Shown piece by piece: positions 32,522 through 41,962 of a stretch of 64,000 bases of DNA (the stretch's first letter is position 1; each line of letters opens with the position of its first letter). Both the position numbers and the translations under genes were made by a program. The notes under the pieces were generated by a model. It saw only the letters and a list, made by a program, of their open reading frames with translations, was not told the origin of the DNA and did no database searches. Location of the stretch: NCBI RefSeq assembly GCF_002741015.1, contig NZ_CP016616.1, positions 4,483,501 to 4,547,500 of the forward strand, given 5' to 3'. The DNA comes from Microvirga ossetica (GTDB lineage: Bacteria; Pseudomonadota; Alphaproteobacteria; Rhizobiales; Beijerinckiaceae).

Positions 32522-33859
32522 ATGCATTTCGGTCAAGCAGGTGGATTTGCAGGCCGATCCTATGTGCGCAAAAGCACATTGGGAGAGTTTAATCCGACGC
32601 ATCCGATATTGAGTTTAAGTCTTGTTGTCGTCTTTGTACTTTCCCTGCTGCTGAGCTTTACTTCTGCTCATGCCGCTGGAAGGGTCGCTTTAGTCCTAAC
32701 AGCGGAAGATTATCAGAAACTTCCGAAATCCAGCATCGGTACGAAGCGGGGAGCCGAGATTGCAGATGCTCTCAAAGCGCGCGGCTTCGACGTGATCGTC
32801 AGTCCGAACCCGAGCAATGCCACGGCGAGAGCCAATCTGCGCGATTTCGCTGCGAAGACGGAGGGCGCCGATCTGGCGTTCGTCGTCTTGATCGGACATG
32901 GCGTGGCATGGGGCGGTCAGACTTTTTTCCTGACAACCAATACCGAGATCGGGCGAGCGACCGATCTGCTTTCGCGCGCGCTCTCGACCACCAACATCGC
33001 GCAGATCGTCGGGCGGGCGCAGACCGGCGGAGTGTTCTTCTTCATGACGTCGCCGACCTTCGAGACCGCCATCGAGGGATTGGATGCCAGGCCTCAGTTC
33101 ACCAGCGAGGCCCCGAAGAACGCTGTCACCATATTTTCCAGTTCGGCTCGCATTCCAGTCTCGCGCATCGACGCTGCGGGCGAGCAGGCTGCGGAGGCGT
33201 TGACCAAGCTGCTCCAGCAGCCAAGCCCATCGCTCAACGAAGCGGTCAAGGTTGCAGCGAACGGCAATCTGGGGGCTGTGTTCGGGCATGTCGACGAGAT
33301 CAGCCTCGCAAAGCCCGCTCCCGCACCCGTAGCGCCACCGGTTGCCGCGATCTCGCCACCACCGGCACCCGCTGTCCCGAGGACGGACGAGATCCAGGGC
33401 AAGCTCGAAGCGGAGCGTCGTGCGCGTGAACAAGCGGAAAGTCGCGCCCGCGATGAACAGCTCAGGGCGGAACGGGCACAGGCCGAGGTCCTGAAAGCGC
33501 AGGCCGACGCCAAGAAGGCCCAAGCCGATGTCGAACGGGCTCAGGCGGATGCTGAGAAGGCGAAGCAGGAAGCCAAGCGTGTCGAAGCTCAGGCACAAAT
33601 TGCGGCAGCCCAGGCCGAAGGGCTGCGGCACGCGCCAGCGGTTGCGATGATAGAGGACGCACAGCTCGGGCAGAAGCAGCGCCGCCTGATCCAGCAACGG
33701 CTTCGGGAACTGGGCCTCTACACAGGTCCGATCGATGCCATCATGGGTCCGCTGACGCGGGAAGCGATCATGGGCTACCAGAGAAGCCGCAGCGCGGCGA
33801 TCACAGGATACCTGACGGCCGAGCAATTCGATACACTCCTGCCAAACGAGGCGGAATGA
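32522..33859 (+). CDS. Caspase-fold pseudo-protease with peptidoglycan-binding domain
   Basis: This 445-aa exported protein has a hydrophobic export segment (30-50), a caspase/C14-like domain (about 54-215), a Pro/Ala linker, an Ala/Glu/Lys coiled coil (about 290-370), and a C-terminal peptidoglycan-binding domain (RLIQQRLRELGLYTGPIDAI). The catalytic His is recognisable in VVLIGHGVAWGG (His126), but the segment where caspases carry DAC reads FFFMTSPTF, and the whole protein contains no cysteine. It should therefore be catalytically dead, perhaps a wall-bound scaffold. GGAG lies 7 bases before the ATG. It is divergent from the sensor-kinase-cyclase operon. Confidence 0.8.
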   Translation: MHFGQAGGFAGRSYVRKSTLGEFNPTHPILSLSLVVVFVLSLLLSFTSAHAAGRVALVLTAEDYQKLPKSSIGTKRGAEIADALKARGFDVIVSPNPSNATARANLRDFAAKTEGADLAFVVLIGHGVAWGGQTFFLTTNTEIGRATDLLSRALSTTNIAQIVGRAQTGGVFFFMTSPTFETAIEGLDARPQFTSEAPKNAVTIFSSSARIPVSRIDAAGEQAAEALTKLLQQPSPSLNEAVKVAANGNLGAVFGHVDEISLAKPAPAPVAPPVAAISPPPAPAVPRTDEIQGKLEAERRAREQAESRARDEQLRAERAQAEVLKAQADAKKAQADVERAQADAEKAKQEAKRVEAQAQIAAAQAEGLRHAPAVAMIEDAQLGQKQRRLIQQRLRELGLYTGPIDAIMGPLTREAIMGYQRSRSAAITGYLTAEQFDTLLPNEAE

Positions 33860-33988
33860 TCAGGCTGATCGGAAATCTTGGATAAGCGCAAGCTGCGGTC
33901 TCCGCGAGGCATGACATTGGATGGCCTGCTCGAGCAGGCCATCCAATGTCTCGCGAACGTTCCAGATGGTCTTGCCATGGGATTTGGC

Positions 33989-34663
33989 TCATCTGGCGCC
34001 AGCCGAGGCAAGGATCGCTTCGATCTCCCTGTAGCCGCGGCTGCGTGCGTGCTGCAGCGGCTTCACGCCATCCCGATCCGCCAGATTGACGTCGGCGCCT
34101 GCCTTTACCAAAAAACCGACGATCCGCTGATGGCGTTCGCCACCGTCGCCCAGGATGATGGCCTCGAGCAAAGCCGTCCAACCAAGATTGTTGACGTGAT
34201 CGACGTCGACGCCCGCCTCGATCAAGGTCCGGACGGTGTCCACATGGCCACGCTCCGATGCCGGGATGAGGGCGGTGCCGCCATAGCGGTTGGTGCTCTT
34301 GACGTCCGCGCCGTGCGCGAGCGTCATCTTCAGGATTTCGAGATGGCCGTGCGCTCCGGCGTAGAGATAGGGGCTGTCGTCGATCCGGTCCTTCGCGTTG
34401 ACGTCGGCTCCGGCCTCGATCAATGCCCTCGCAACCGCGATCCTGTTGTCGTGGGTCGCGATGAGCAATGCGGTGCGCCCAGCCTCGTCTCTCGCATCGA
34501 TATCGGCTCCCTCCGACAGAAGGTCCCGTATCCGCGCGGCATCGACGTCCTTGGTCATGACGGCCCTCAACAGATCCTTCCCACTTGCACGCTGTCCGAC
34601 ACTCATCGTCGGATGAGCCGTCACGACCAGTGCAACAACGAGAGAGACGAGACTTCCTCGCAT
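33989..34663 (-). CDS. Exported ankyrin-repeat protein
   Basis: The 224-aa frame starts with a signal peptide (MRGSLVSLVVALVVTAHPTM) and then carries about five ankyrin repeats, for example EAGRTALLIATHDNRIAVAR, EAGADVNAKDRIDDSPYLYA and GTALIPASERGHVDTVRTL. Ankyrin stacks bind proteins; a periplasmic protector or adaptor role is likely. ATG at 34663 is chosen because it starts the signal peptide; the open frame runs 68 codons further up through the neighbouring gene end. The partner is unknown. Confidence 0.82.
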   Translation of the reverse strand: MRGSLVSLVVALVVTAHPTMSVGQRASGKDLLRAVMTKDVDAARIRDLLSEGADIDARDEAGRTALLIATHDNRIAVARALIEAGADVNAKDRIDDSPYLYAGAHGHLEILKMTLAHGADVKSTNRYGGTALIPASERGHVDTVRTLIEAGVDVDHVNNLGWTALLEAIILGDGGERHQRIVGFLVKAGADVNLADRDGVKPLQHARSRGYREIEAILASAGAR

Positions 34664-34709
34664 GATCGGAACTCCGCGCAGGAGTGTTAAGCGCCGCGCT
34701 CGAAACGTC

Positions 34710-36104
34710 TCATGTACGCTCGACGGCGCCGTAAGCCAAACGCCCTTTGTGGAACGTCGCCTGCCGCGGCGAACGCCGAGCAACGGCCTCCGCCGAACAA
34801 CTGGCGTCGACCAGAACGAATTCGGCCGCATCACCCGGCTTCGGCCAAGCCACTTTACCGTCGTCACTCAGCGGCAGCAGATCGCCGGTGGCAATCGCGA
34901 GGGCGCGCGACAGACGGAACTCGTCGCTGCCGCCATAGAGCTGCGCGCATAAATTGGCCTTCTCCAGCATGTCGCCGGTGCCGAACGGCGACCAATGGTC
35001 GATCACGCTGTCGGTGCCGGTCATGATCTTGACTCCCTTTGCGCGCAGCTGCGGCAGCGGCATCGTCCTCTGTCCGATCGGCACCGTCGAGACCACGGTT
35101 ACGCCTTGCGCGGCCATGCGCTCCGCCATCTCGCCCAGGTCCTCGGGCTTCAGCGTGGAAATGGCGAAGGCGTGGCTGAGCGTCAGCCGGTCGCGCAGCG
35201 CCGGCGTCTTCTCGACGGTCTCGATCATATAATTGAGGGCGGCCACGCCGGCAGGGTTGGTCTCGTGGATATGGATGTCGATGCCCTTGTCGTGGTCGAG
35301 AGCGATCTGGAACATCGCATCCAGCGAAGCCTCCATTGCGCCGTCGACATTGGTGGGATCCAGGCCGCCGACATAATGCACGCCCATGCTCATGGCTTCA
35401 CGCATCAGCCCATCCACCTTGGAATGCAGCAGGCCGTGCTGTGGGAAGGCGACGATTTCGCATTCGAAGCTGTCGCGATGCTTCGCCAATGCAAGCTGCA
35501 GGTGCTCCAGGCTTTTCAGCCCGCTGACCGGATCGATGTTGCAATGGCTACGCGCCACCGTGCTGCCTTGCGAGAGGAGCAGGGCAATCAGCTTCTCCGC
35601 ACGCATCTGCGAGGTCGGCAGCAGCTTCGGAAGGAGAACCTCCTCGCGCGCGATCATGTCCATGATGGTCTTGCCTTGGCGCGGGAGCGGCGCTTGCCAA
35701 GGTCCGCCGTAGAACGTCTTGTCCAGGTGGATATGCATGTCGCGGAACGCGGGCAGGAGCAGCTTGCCCTGCGCCCGGTAGCGCGGCAGGGCTGCGTCCA
35801 GCGCCGCATTCGCCCCGTGCAGCGCCTTGATGCGACCGTTCTGGATCTCCAGCGTGCGGATCCCCGTCCGCGTGCCGACAACCACATCGCCCTCGCGCTC
35901 GAAGCCTTCTTCGATGCGCACATCGCTCAGATAGTAATGGCTGTCGGCAAGGGTCGTGATCTGCCGGTCGGACCGGTCTGCCTTGGCAGCAGTCTCGGCG
36001 GCCCCGGCCTGCACGCCGCTCAGGCCCAGCACGGTGGATGCTGTCACCAGCCCACCGGAACGGCGAAGAAAGGCTCTGCGGCTTTGTTGATTTGCGCTGT
36101 CCAC
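34710..36104 (-). CDS. Tat-exported amidohydrolase (cytosine deaminase-like)
   Basis: This 464-aa metal-dependent hydrolase of the amidohydrolase superfamily starts with the twin-arginine signal SRRAFLRRSGGLVTASTV and an Ala-rich cleavage region, so it is exported folded. Metal-site motifs are FRDMHIHLDKTFYGG (HxH), SHCNIDPVSG, IHIHETN and the late Asp in MTGTDSVIDHW. It resembles cytosine deaminase/CodA-type N-deaminases, which hydrolyse amino groups on heterocycles; a periplasmic location is unusual for those. It is divergent from the LysR regulator at 36344, which may control it. Confidence 0.85.
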   Translation of the reverse strand: MDSANQQSRRAFLRRSGGLVTASTVLGLSGVQAGAAETAAKADRSDRQITTLADSHYYLSDVRIEEGFEREGDVVVGTRTGIRTLEIQNGRIKALHGANAALDAALPRYRAQGKLLLPAFRDMHIHLDKTFYGGPWQAPLPRQGKTIMDMIAREEVLLPKLLPTSQMRAEKLIALLLSQGSTVARSHCNIDPVSGLKSLEHLQLALAKHRDSFECEIVAFPQHGLLHSKVDGLMREAMSMGVHYVGGLDPTNVDGAMEASLDAMFQIALDHDKGIDIHIHETNPAGVAALNYMIETVEKTPALRDRLTLSHAFAISTLKPEDLGEMAERMAAQGVTVVSTVPIGQRTMPLPQLRAKGVKIMTGTDSVIDHWSPFGTGDMLEKANLCAQLYGGSDEFRLSRALAIATGDLLPLSDDGKVAWPKPGDAAEFVLVDASCSAEAVARRSPRQATFHKGRLAYGAVERT

Positions 36105-36343
36105 GGGTCGCTCCTCTCCAGGTGTCGTTGAGATGTGATCGGCGGCATTGAGCTAGCGTCCGGCTAAGCGTTGCAGAACTGCTAGCCGTCGCTCCTTCCT
36201 CGAGGAGATCCGCTCTGGCTGACAAAATTCCTTGCTGCGATATGTGAAGGATAGCGCCGGCTTGCTTCATCTGGAAATTAAATGTTCAGATGATGATTAT
36301 TGGCTTTATGAATGAGCGGTGTTATGCGCCAAAGAGAGGCCAG

Positions 36344-37201
36344 ATGCTCGACCCACGCCTTCTGCGAGCTTTCATTGCAATCGTCGAAGCGGGAGGCTTC
36401 ACCAAGGCGGCCGAGCGTCTGCATATGACGCAATCGACCTTGAGCCAGCAGCTCGCCCGGCTCGAAGATGCAGTCGGGCAGACCTTGGTGGATCGGGACA
36501 CGCGTCCTATTCGACCCTCCGCCGCAGGAGAGCGCCTTCTGGGATATGCGCGCCGCATCGTGACCCTTCAGCAGGAGGCGACGGCCGCACTCGGCAATCC
36601 GGCCGGAACGGCGCCCATTCATATCGGGCTGCCAGAAGATATCTTCAGCCGCTCCATGGCGCGGCTCTTCGGCGAATTCTCCAAACGCCACCAGGAGATC
36701 CGTCTGGACGTGAGCGCCGGGCTGAGCCGCGACCTGACCCGGCGCTACCGCGGCGGCGAGTTCGACATCGTCGTCGTCAAAGAGCCCGCGCCCAGCAACG
36801 ACTGCCGGGCAAGCTTCCCCGAGTCCATAGGCTGGTTCGAGAGCAAGGATGCGTTGAACGCTTGGCCGGACCCTGTCCCACTTGTGACCTTTCCTCCCGG
36901 TGGCCTCTACCGCGAAACCATGTTCGAACGCATCGAGCGTGAGCGCCGCCGCTGGTACATCGCCTTCTCAGGCAGCAGCTTCAACAATGTGCTCGTCGCC
37001 GTCGAGGGTGGGCTCGGCATAACGCTTCTTCCTAACGCTGCTGCGCTCGGGCGCCACGTCAGGCCTTACGCGCCATTCAGCGACGAAGCCGCGATCATGG
37101 TGTCTATCTATGCCTGGGAGAATACCGGGCTCATCGCGGAACTGGTCGAACAGATCGGTGCAGCCCTTTCCGAACGCAGCAGCCGTCCTGGACCGTCCTG
37201 A
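36344..37201 (+). CDS. LysR-family transcriptional regulator
   Basis: This 285-aa regulator has the N-terminal winged HTH (LLRAFIAIVEAGGFTKAAER, TQSTLSQQLARLEDAVGQ) and a C-terminal periplasmic-binding-protein-like effector domain (APIHIGLPEDIFS to GLGITLLPNAAAL). AGAGAGG lies 5 bases before the ATG at 36344; an in-frame ATG at 36308 is possible. By the usual LysR layout it would control the divergent amidohydrolase gene. The effector is unknown. Confidence 0.88.
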   Translation: MLDPRLLRAFIAIVEAGGFTKAAERLHMTQSTLSQQLARLEDAVGQTLVDRDTRPIRPSAAGERLLGYARRIVTLQQEATAALGNPAGTAPIHIGLPEDIFSRSMARLFGEFSKRHQEIRLDVSAGLSRDLTRRYRGGEFDIVVVKEPAPSNDCRASFPESIGWFESKDALNAWPDPVPLVTFPPGGLYRETMFERIERERRRWYIAFSGSSFNNVLVAVEGGLGITLLPNAAALGRHVRPYAPFSDEAAIMVSIYAWENTGLIAELVEQIGAALSERSSRPGPS

Positions 37202-37313
37202 GCGTTTTCGCTGCTCTATTGGAGCCTGCACAGTCCGGCAATGACGAACGAGGCAATCCGTGGCACATTGGCGGCAGGCTGTGGGCTGCCTCTTTTCAGA
37301 GCGAGGTCTCCCT

Positions 37314-38021
37314 ATGACGTCCTCTTCGATCCCTGACGGCACCACCATCTCCCTCTTCCAGCAGCATTGGCGCGTCTACCACATCATGGTGGAGGAGAAC
37401 TTTCTCTGCCACCGGGAGGTCTACGCTCACCTGCACGACACTCTCGCCGAGCTTGAGGGCCCATTCCGATTCCTCGACGTAGGTTGCGGCGATGCCGCCT
37501 GTGTTGCGGTGGCGCTGAGGGGAACGCGCGTTGCCTTTTACCACGGTATCGATCTGGCTCCGGAGGCACTCGTGGAGGCGCAGATCAATCTCGGGAACCT
37601 GCCCTGTAGGGTGAGCCTCGAAGTCGGTGATTATGCGAATGCCCTTCACCATCGCACCGCACCGGCCGACGTGGTCTGGATCGGGCTGTCGCTCCACCAC
37701 AGCCGCCAGCTGGCCAAGAGGGCCGTGCTGAGGGACGTGCGACGCATCCTGGTGCCCGGCGGGCTACTTATGTTCTACGAGAACACGAGACGCGACGGAG
37801 AGAGTCGCGACCAGTGGCTGGCCCGGTGGGACCTCCAGCGTCCCGCTTGGACGGCCTACAGCGACGCGGACTGGACCATGATGCGAGACCACGTTCGGGC
37901 CGCGGATTATCCCGAAACCTGCTCCGACTGGCATCGTCTGGCCGAGGCAGCGGGCTTCCGCGACGTGCGCGAACTCTTCGTCGCTCCCGCCGACCTCTTC
38001 AGGATGTATGCCATGGCTTGA
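37314..38021 (+). CDS. Class I SAM-dependent methyltransferase
   Basis: This 235-aa methyltransferase has motif I FRFLDVGCGDAACVAVAL, the acidic ribose-binding YHGIDLAPEAL, and the post-motif region DVVWIGLSLHHSRQ with VRRILVPGGLLMFYEN typical of small-molecule methylases. The substrate cannot be told. GAGG lies about 8 bases before the ATG at 37314. It follows the LysR gene on the same strand after 112 bases. Confidence 0.82.
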   Translation: MTSSSIPDGTTISLFQQHWRVYHIMVEENFLCHREVYAHLHDTLAELEGPFRFLDVGCGDAACVAVALRGTRVAFYHGIDLAPEALVEAQINLGNLPCRVSLEVGDYANALHHRTAPADVVWIGLSLHHSRQLAKRAVLRDVRRILVPGGLLMFYENTRRDGESRDQWLARWDLQRPAWTAYSDADWTMMRDHVRAADYPETCSDWHRLAEAAGFRDVRELFVAPADLFRMYAMA

Positions 38022-38152
38022 ACGACAGCTTCTCAAGCGCTGGAAGTCGGGGTCGGCATCTGGTGCCGGATAGGGCCTTCCTCGCCTCTTACCTCGACTC
38101 CTGGAAGCGACCACTGGGATTCACAAAGCAATTGACCACGAAAACAAAGCTC

Positions 38153-38170
38153 ATTATCGATATTGATAAT
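38153..38170. promoter_or_regulatory. Palindromic operator before the GntR gene
   Basis: ATTATC GATATT GATAAT, an inverted repeat lying 15 bases before the GntR start codon. It is in an AT-rich patch unlike its surroundings. It is a likely autoregulatory operator of the downstream GntR/FCD protein. Confidence 0.5.
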
Positions 38171-38184
38171 CGATCAGGTGCGCT

Positions 38185-38820
38185 ATGAATATCGTTCCGA
38201 TCAAGCGACCGCGCGAACTCGTCTATGAGACCGTCAAGCGTCGCATCATGATGAATGAACTGAAGCCGGGCAGTTCTCTGACCGAGCTCGGGTTGGCTCG
38301 CGAGATCGGCTGCAGCCAAGGAACGATCCGGGAGGCTCTCCTTCGGCTCCAAGAGGACGGCCTTGTGACGAGGGCCGGCCACCGGGGCACCACGGTCACG
38401 CGCCTCGACCAAGAGGAAGCCGAGGAAACTCTCGCGATCCGACGCCGCATCGAGGTGCGTGGGGCGCTGAAATCGACCCGGCACGTCACGGACGAGGTGC
38501 TTGCGGAGCTTCGCCGCCTCATCTCCCAGATGGAGGAGGCGGCCCATCAGGACGACGCCTTCGCGCTGATCGAGTTCGACATGGCCTTTCACGTGACCCT
38601 GTTCAAACTCTCCGGTCTCGAGGCGCTCGAGCAGATCCTCACCCGTTGCACGATCCACACCCATCGGTCGAAGCTTTGGGCACCGAGTCACAAAAGACCG
38701 CTTCTCGAGACGGCCCGCAGGCACAACGTGCTCCTTGAACGCCTCGAAGCGGGGGACGCGAAGGGACTGGCCCATGCCATCGGCGTGCATATCGATACGA
38801 TCGTCACGGAGGATTCATGA
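38185..38820 (+). CDS. GntR-family (FCD) transcriptional regulator
   Basis: This 211-aa regulator has an N-terminal winged HTH (REIGCSQGTIREALLRLQED) and an all-helical FCD ligand domain with the usual acidic and His metal/ligand residues (EFDMAFHVTLFKLSG, HNVLLERLEAGD). It overlaps the next gene by ATGA and begins an operon of esterase, ABC sugar importer, isomerase and dehydrogenase, so it probably represses that set until a sugar-acid ligand appears. A palindrome lies just upstream. Confidence 0.88.
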   Translation: MNIVPIKRPRELVYETVKRRIMMNELKPGSSLTELGLAREIGCSQGTIREALLRLQEDGLVTRAGHRGTTVTRLDQEEAEETLAIRRRIEVRGALKSTRHVTDEVLAELRRLISQMEEAAHQDDAFALIEFDMAFHVTLFKLSGLEALEQILTRCTIHTHRSKLWAPSHKRPLLETARRHNVLLERLEAGDAKGLAHAIGVHIDTIVTEDS

Positions 38821-39797
38821 CCCCATTCGTGGAACCGCAAATGGAGGCCATTTTGAATCGGCTTCGGGTGGGCCCGCAGACCGACTTCAAGACGATGCCC
38901 ATCGCGGAAGCACGTCGGCAGTCGGACGCGGCCACTATTCCCTGGAGTGACGGCGCACCTGAGATGAGGATGCGGAACCTGACCGTCGATGCGGACGGGC
39001 ATGAGATGAGAGCGCGCCTCTACCTCCCCGTGGAAGGGCCCATCGTGTCGCCGATCCTCTATATCCATGGCGGCGGCTGGACCTTCGGATCCATCGATAC
39101 CCATGATGGCACGATGCGAAATCTCGCTGAGGCTGCGCAGCGTCCCGTGCTCGGGATCGACTATCGCCTGGCGCCGGAGCATCCTTTTCCGGCGCCCCTC
39201 GACGACGTCCTGACGGCCATCGCGTTCGTCGAGACCGGAGGCCTCGGCACCCAGATTTCCGCGCACGATATGGCGATCGCAGGCGATTCCGCAGGGGCGA
39301 ACCTCGCTCTCGCGGCGCTGCTGGCGCGCCGCGATCGGAGGCTCCCGCAACTGGCATCCGCCGCTCTCTTCTATGGCTGCTATGCGCCGGATTTCACGAC
39401 GGCGAGCCATGCGGAATTCGGGGACGGCGCCTATCTGCTCACCAGCGTGAACATGCGCTGGTACTGGACCAATTTCCTCGGCCGAGAAGGCGCCGACACA
39501 ACCTCTCTCGCTGCGCCGGTGAGGTCCGATTTGAGCGGATTGCCGCCGCTCTACCTGTCGGCGGCCGGCCTCGATCCGCTCCGCGACGATACGCTTCAGC
39601 TTGCCCAAAAGCTTGCCGCCTCCGGCGTTTCCTTCCGCTGCGATCACGTTCCCGGCGTGGTCCACGGCTGTCTGCGCATGACCCGGGAACTCGATGCCGC
39701 CCGTACAATGATCCGGGCGGGAGCCGACTTCATCGTCTCGCAATGCAATGAAAAAAACCTGGGAGGAACACAATCATGGAGCGCCGCGAATTCCTGA
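38817..39797 (+). CDS. Alpha/beta-hydrolase (hormone-sensitive-lipase-type esterase)
   Basis: This 326-aa esterase has the HSL-family oxyanion motif YIHGGGWTFGS, the nucleophile elbow IAGDSAGANLAL, the acid in AAGLDPLRDD and the His in GVVHGCLRM. It probably hydrolyses short acyl esters, for example acetyl groups on sugars taken up by the downstream transporter (inference from context). It has no signal peptide, so it is cytosolic. It overlaps the regulator (ATGA) and the binding-protein gene (22 bases). Confidence 0.87.
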   Translation: MTPFVEPQMEAILNRLRVGPQTDFKTMPIAEARRQSDAATIPWSDGAPEMRMRNLTVDADGHEMRARLYLPVEGPIVSPILYIHGGGWTFGSIDTHDGTMRNLAEAAQRPVLGIDYRLAPEHPFPAPLDDVLTAIAFVETGGLGTQISAHDMAIAGDSAGANLALAALLARRDRRLPQLASAALFYGCYAPDFTTASHAEFGDGAYLLTSVNMRWYWTNFLGREGADTTSLAAPVRSDLSGLPPLYLSAAGLDPLRDDTLQLAQKLAASGVSFRCDHVPGVVHGCLRMTRELDAARTMIRAGADFIVSQCNEKNLGGTQSWSAANS

Positions 39798-40996
39798 TGC
39801 TTTCCGCTGCCGCCGCTCTGGCGGCACCGCTGGCACGGCCAGCCATCGCACAGACGCCGACCGCCGTGCGCTGGTGGTACCATTTCGATAATCCGCAGAA
39901 CTCGCCCGCAGCCCTGGTGGCGAAGTTCGAGCAGGAGAATCCCGGCATCAAGATCCAGGCCGAGGCGATTCCGTGGGGCGGCGGAAACGACTACCAGACC
40001 CGCCTGTTCGCCGCTCTCGTGGCAGGCAACGGGCCTGACGCCGCCATGGTGCGCCTGTCCTGGGCCGCGCGCCTCGCGGCCATGAAGGCTCTCGAGCCGC
40101 TCGATGCGATGATCGGCGGATGGGCCGGTCGCAGCGACATTTCGGACAATGTGTGGAAGATCAACAAAGGCGCCGACGGCAAGCAGTATTACCTGCCTCT
40201 GCAATACGTCGTGATCTACCTCTATTACCGCCAGGACCTCTTCCAGCAAGCCAATCTCCAACCGCCGAAGACCTTCGATGAGTTTCTCGCCGCCGCCAAG
40301 GCGCTGACGAAGGGCGACATGGCTGGTTTCGGCATGCGCGGCGGAGCCGGCGGCTTCGACAATTGGGGCCCGTTCGTCCTCGGCGGCGGAGCGAGCTTCG
40401 AGAAGGGCGGCATGATCGGCGAGAAGGCGCTCGCGGCCAACCGGTGGTATGTCGGCTTGGCGCGGGACGCGAAGGTGACGCCGGCTTCCGCCCCCACTGA
40501 CAGCTTCCGCCAGATCGTCGATGCCTTCAAGGCGGGCCGGACGGCGATGATCATGCACCATGTGGGGTCCGCCAACGAGGTCGTCGGAGCTCTCGGCGAC
40601 AAGGTCTCAGCCGTTCCGGTTCCCCGCGCCGCGGACGGACAGGGCTGGACCTATTTCGGGGATGAATCGAATGCAGTCTTTGCCGCCAGCAAGGCCAAGG
40701 AGGCGACCTTCCGCTGGATCTCCTTCCTATCCACGGCGGAGAACAATAACGAGCTGAACAAGCTCACGGGACAATTGCCCATCACCACCTCGGGCGCCGC
40801 GCAGTGGACGGGGCATCCCAAGCGCTTCGTCGATGCGAGTTCTGCCTCGCTGCCGATTGCCCGGTCGCTGCCGGATCATCCCAAGACGCCGGACTTCATC
40901 GCCCGCGTCTGGCCCACCAACATGCAGAGAGCCTTGAATGGGGAAATTTCGCCCGACGACATGATGAAGGCCATCGAACAGCACTTCAACGGCTGA
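39776..40996 (+). CDS. ABC sugar transporter substrate-binding protein
   Basis: This 406-aa protein is a family-1 (MalE/UgpB-type) binding protein. It starts with a Tat-like signal (MERREFLMLSAAAALAAPLA, cleavage near AIA-Q), then VRWWYHFDNPQNSPAALV and EKFEQENPGIKIQ-type sequence, and NGPDAAMVRLSW typical of the cluster. It delivers a sugar or polyol to the two permeases encoded next. GGGAGG lies before the ATG. The exact ligand is unknown. Confidence 0.88.
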   Translation: MERREFLMLSAAAALAAPLARPAIAQTPTAVRWWYHFDNPQNSPAALVAKFEQENPGIKIQAEAIPWGGGNDYQTRLFAALVAGNGPDAAMVRLSWAARLAAMKALEPLDAMIGGWAGRSDISDNVWKINKGADGKQYYLPLQYVVIYLYYRQDLFQQANLQPPKTFDEFLAAAKALTKGDMAGFGMRGGAGGFDNWGPFVLGGGASFEKGGMIGEKALAANRWYVGLARDAKVTPASAPTDSFRQIVDAFKAGRTAMIMHHVGSANEVVGALGDKVSAVPVPRAADGQGWTYFGDESNAVFAASKAKEATFRWISFLSTAENNNELNKLTGQLPITTSGAAQWTGHPKRFVDASSASLPIARSLPDHPKTPDFIARVWPTNMQRALNGEISPDDMMKAIEQHFNG

Positions 40997-41068
40997 ACGT
41001 CATCGGGATCCCCAGATGCGGTCGCAATCGGGCGGTGGCACGCCACCGCCCCAATCCGGAAGGCATTC

Positions 41069-41962
41069 TTGACCACGGCAGCCCATCATCGATTCTCCCG
41101 GTGGACACCGGCCTGGTTTCTGGCACCCGCGCTGGCGATCACGGCTGCGGTCGTCGTCGTGCCGGCGGCCCAGACGATCTGGCTCAGCCTGCAGGATTAC
41201 CTGCTCTACGAACCCGATGCCGCCACCTTCGTCGGTCTCGGGAATTTCAAGGCCATCCTGCAGGATGAAGTCTTCTGGATCTCCCTCTGGCACTCGGCCA
41301 TCTGGATCGTCGGGGTGGTCGGCCTGCAGTTTTTCTTGGGCCTCGTCACCGCTCTCCTGCTCAACCAGAGCTTCTGGTGGCGCGGCGCCGCACGGGCTCT
41401 GGTCGTCGTGCCCTGGGCCCTGCCCAGCGTCATCATCGGATTGATGTGGACATGGATGTACGACTTCAATGTCGGCGTCCTGAACGATATTCTCGTCCGC
41501 ATCGGAATCATCGACGCACCGGTCGCGTGGCTCGCGCGTCCCGACCTCGCGCTCGCGGCCATCATGGCGGCCCTGGTCTGGCAGGGCTTTCCGTTCTTCG
41601 CCATCACGATTCTGGCAGGGCTGCAGACAATTCCCGCGGAACTCTACGAAGCCGCCGAGATCGACGGCGCCAATCGGAGCCAGATGCTGCGGCACATCAC
41701 GCTCCCGAGCATTGCCGACGTGATCGCGACAGCGCTGCTGCTGCGGACCATCTGGGTGGCGAACTCCCTCGACGTCATTCTGGTCATGACGGGCGGCGGT
41801 CCGGGCTATGCCACGCATACCCTCCCGCTCTACGCCTTCGTGCGCGCCTATAGCAGCATGGAGTTCGGCTACGCCGCCGCGCTCGCGCTGATTCTCACGC
41901 TCCTCCTGCTCACCGTCGTCTGGCTCTACGTCCGGCGCGCCTCGCGGGAACTCGACCGATGA
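41069..41962 (+). CDS. ABC sugar transporter permease 1 (MalF/UgpA type)
   Basis: This 297-aa inner-membrane permease has six predicted transmembrane segments and the ATPase-contact EAA loop (LYEAAEIDGANRSQM). The start is TTG at 41069 with GGAAGG about 6 bases upstream; no ATG is suitable. It overlaps permease 2 by ATGA. It would work with the 39776 binding protein and an ATPase that is not encoded in this operon. Confidence 0.88.
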   Translation: MTTAAHHRFSRWTPAWFLAPALAITAAVVVVPAAQTIWLSLQDYLLYEPDAATFVGLGNFKAILQDEVFWISLWHSAIWIVGVVGLQFFLGLVTALLLNQSFWWRGAARALVVVPWALPSVIIGLMWTWMYDFNVGVLNDILVRIGIIDAPVAWLARPDLALAAIMAALVWQGFPFFAITILAGLQTIPAELYEAAEIDGANRSQMLRHITLPSIADVIATALLLRTIWVANSLDVILVMTGGGPGYATHTLPLYAFVRAYSSMEFGYAAALALILTLLLLTVVWLYVRRASRELDR

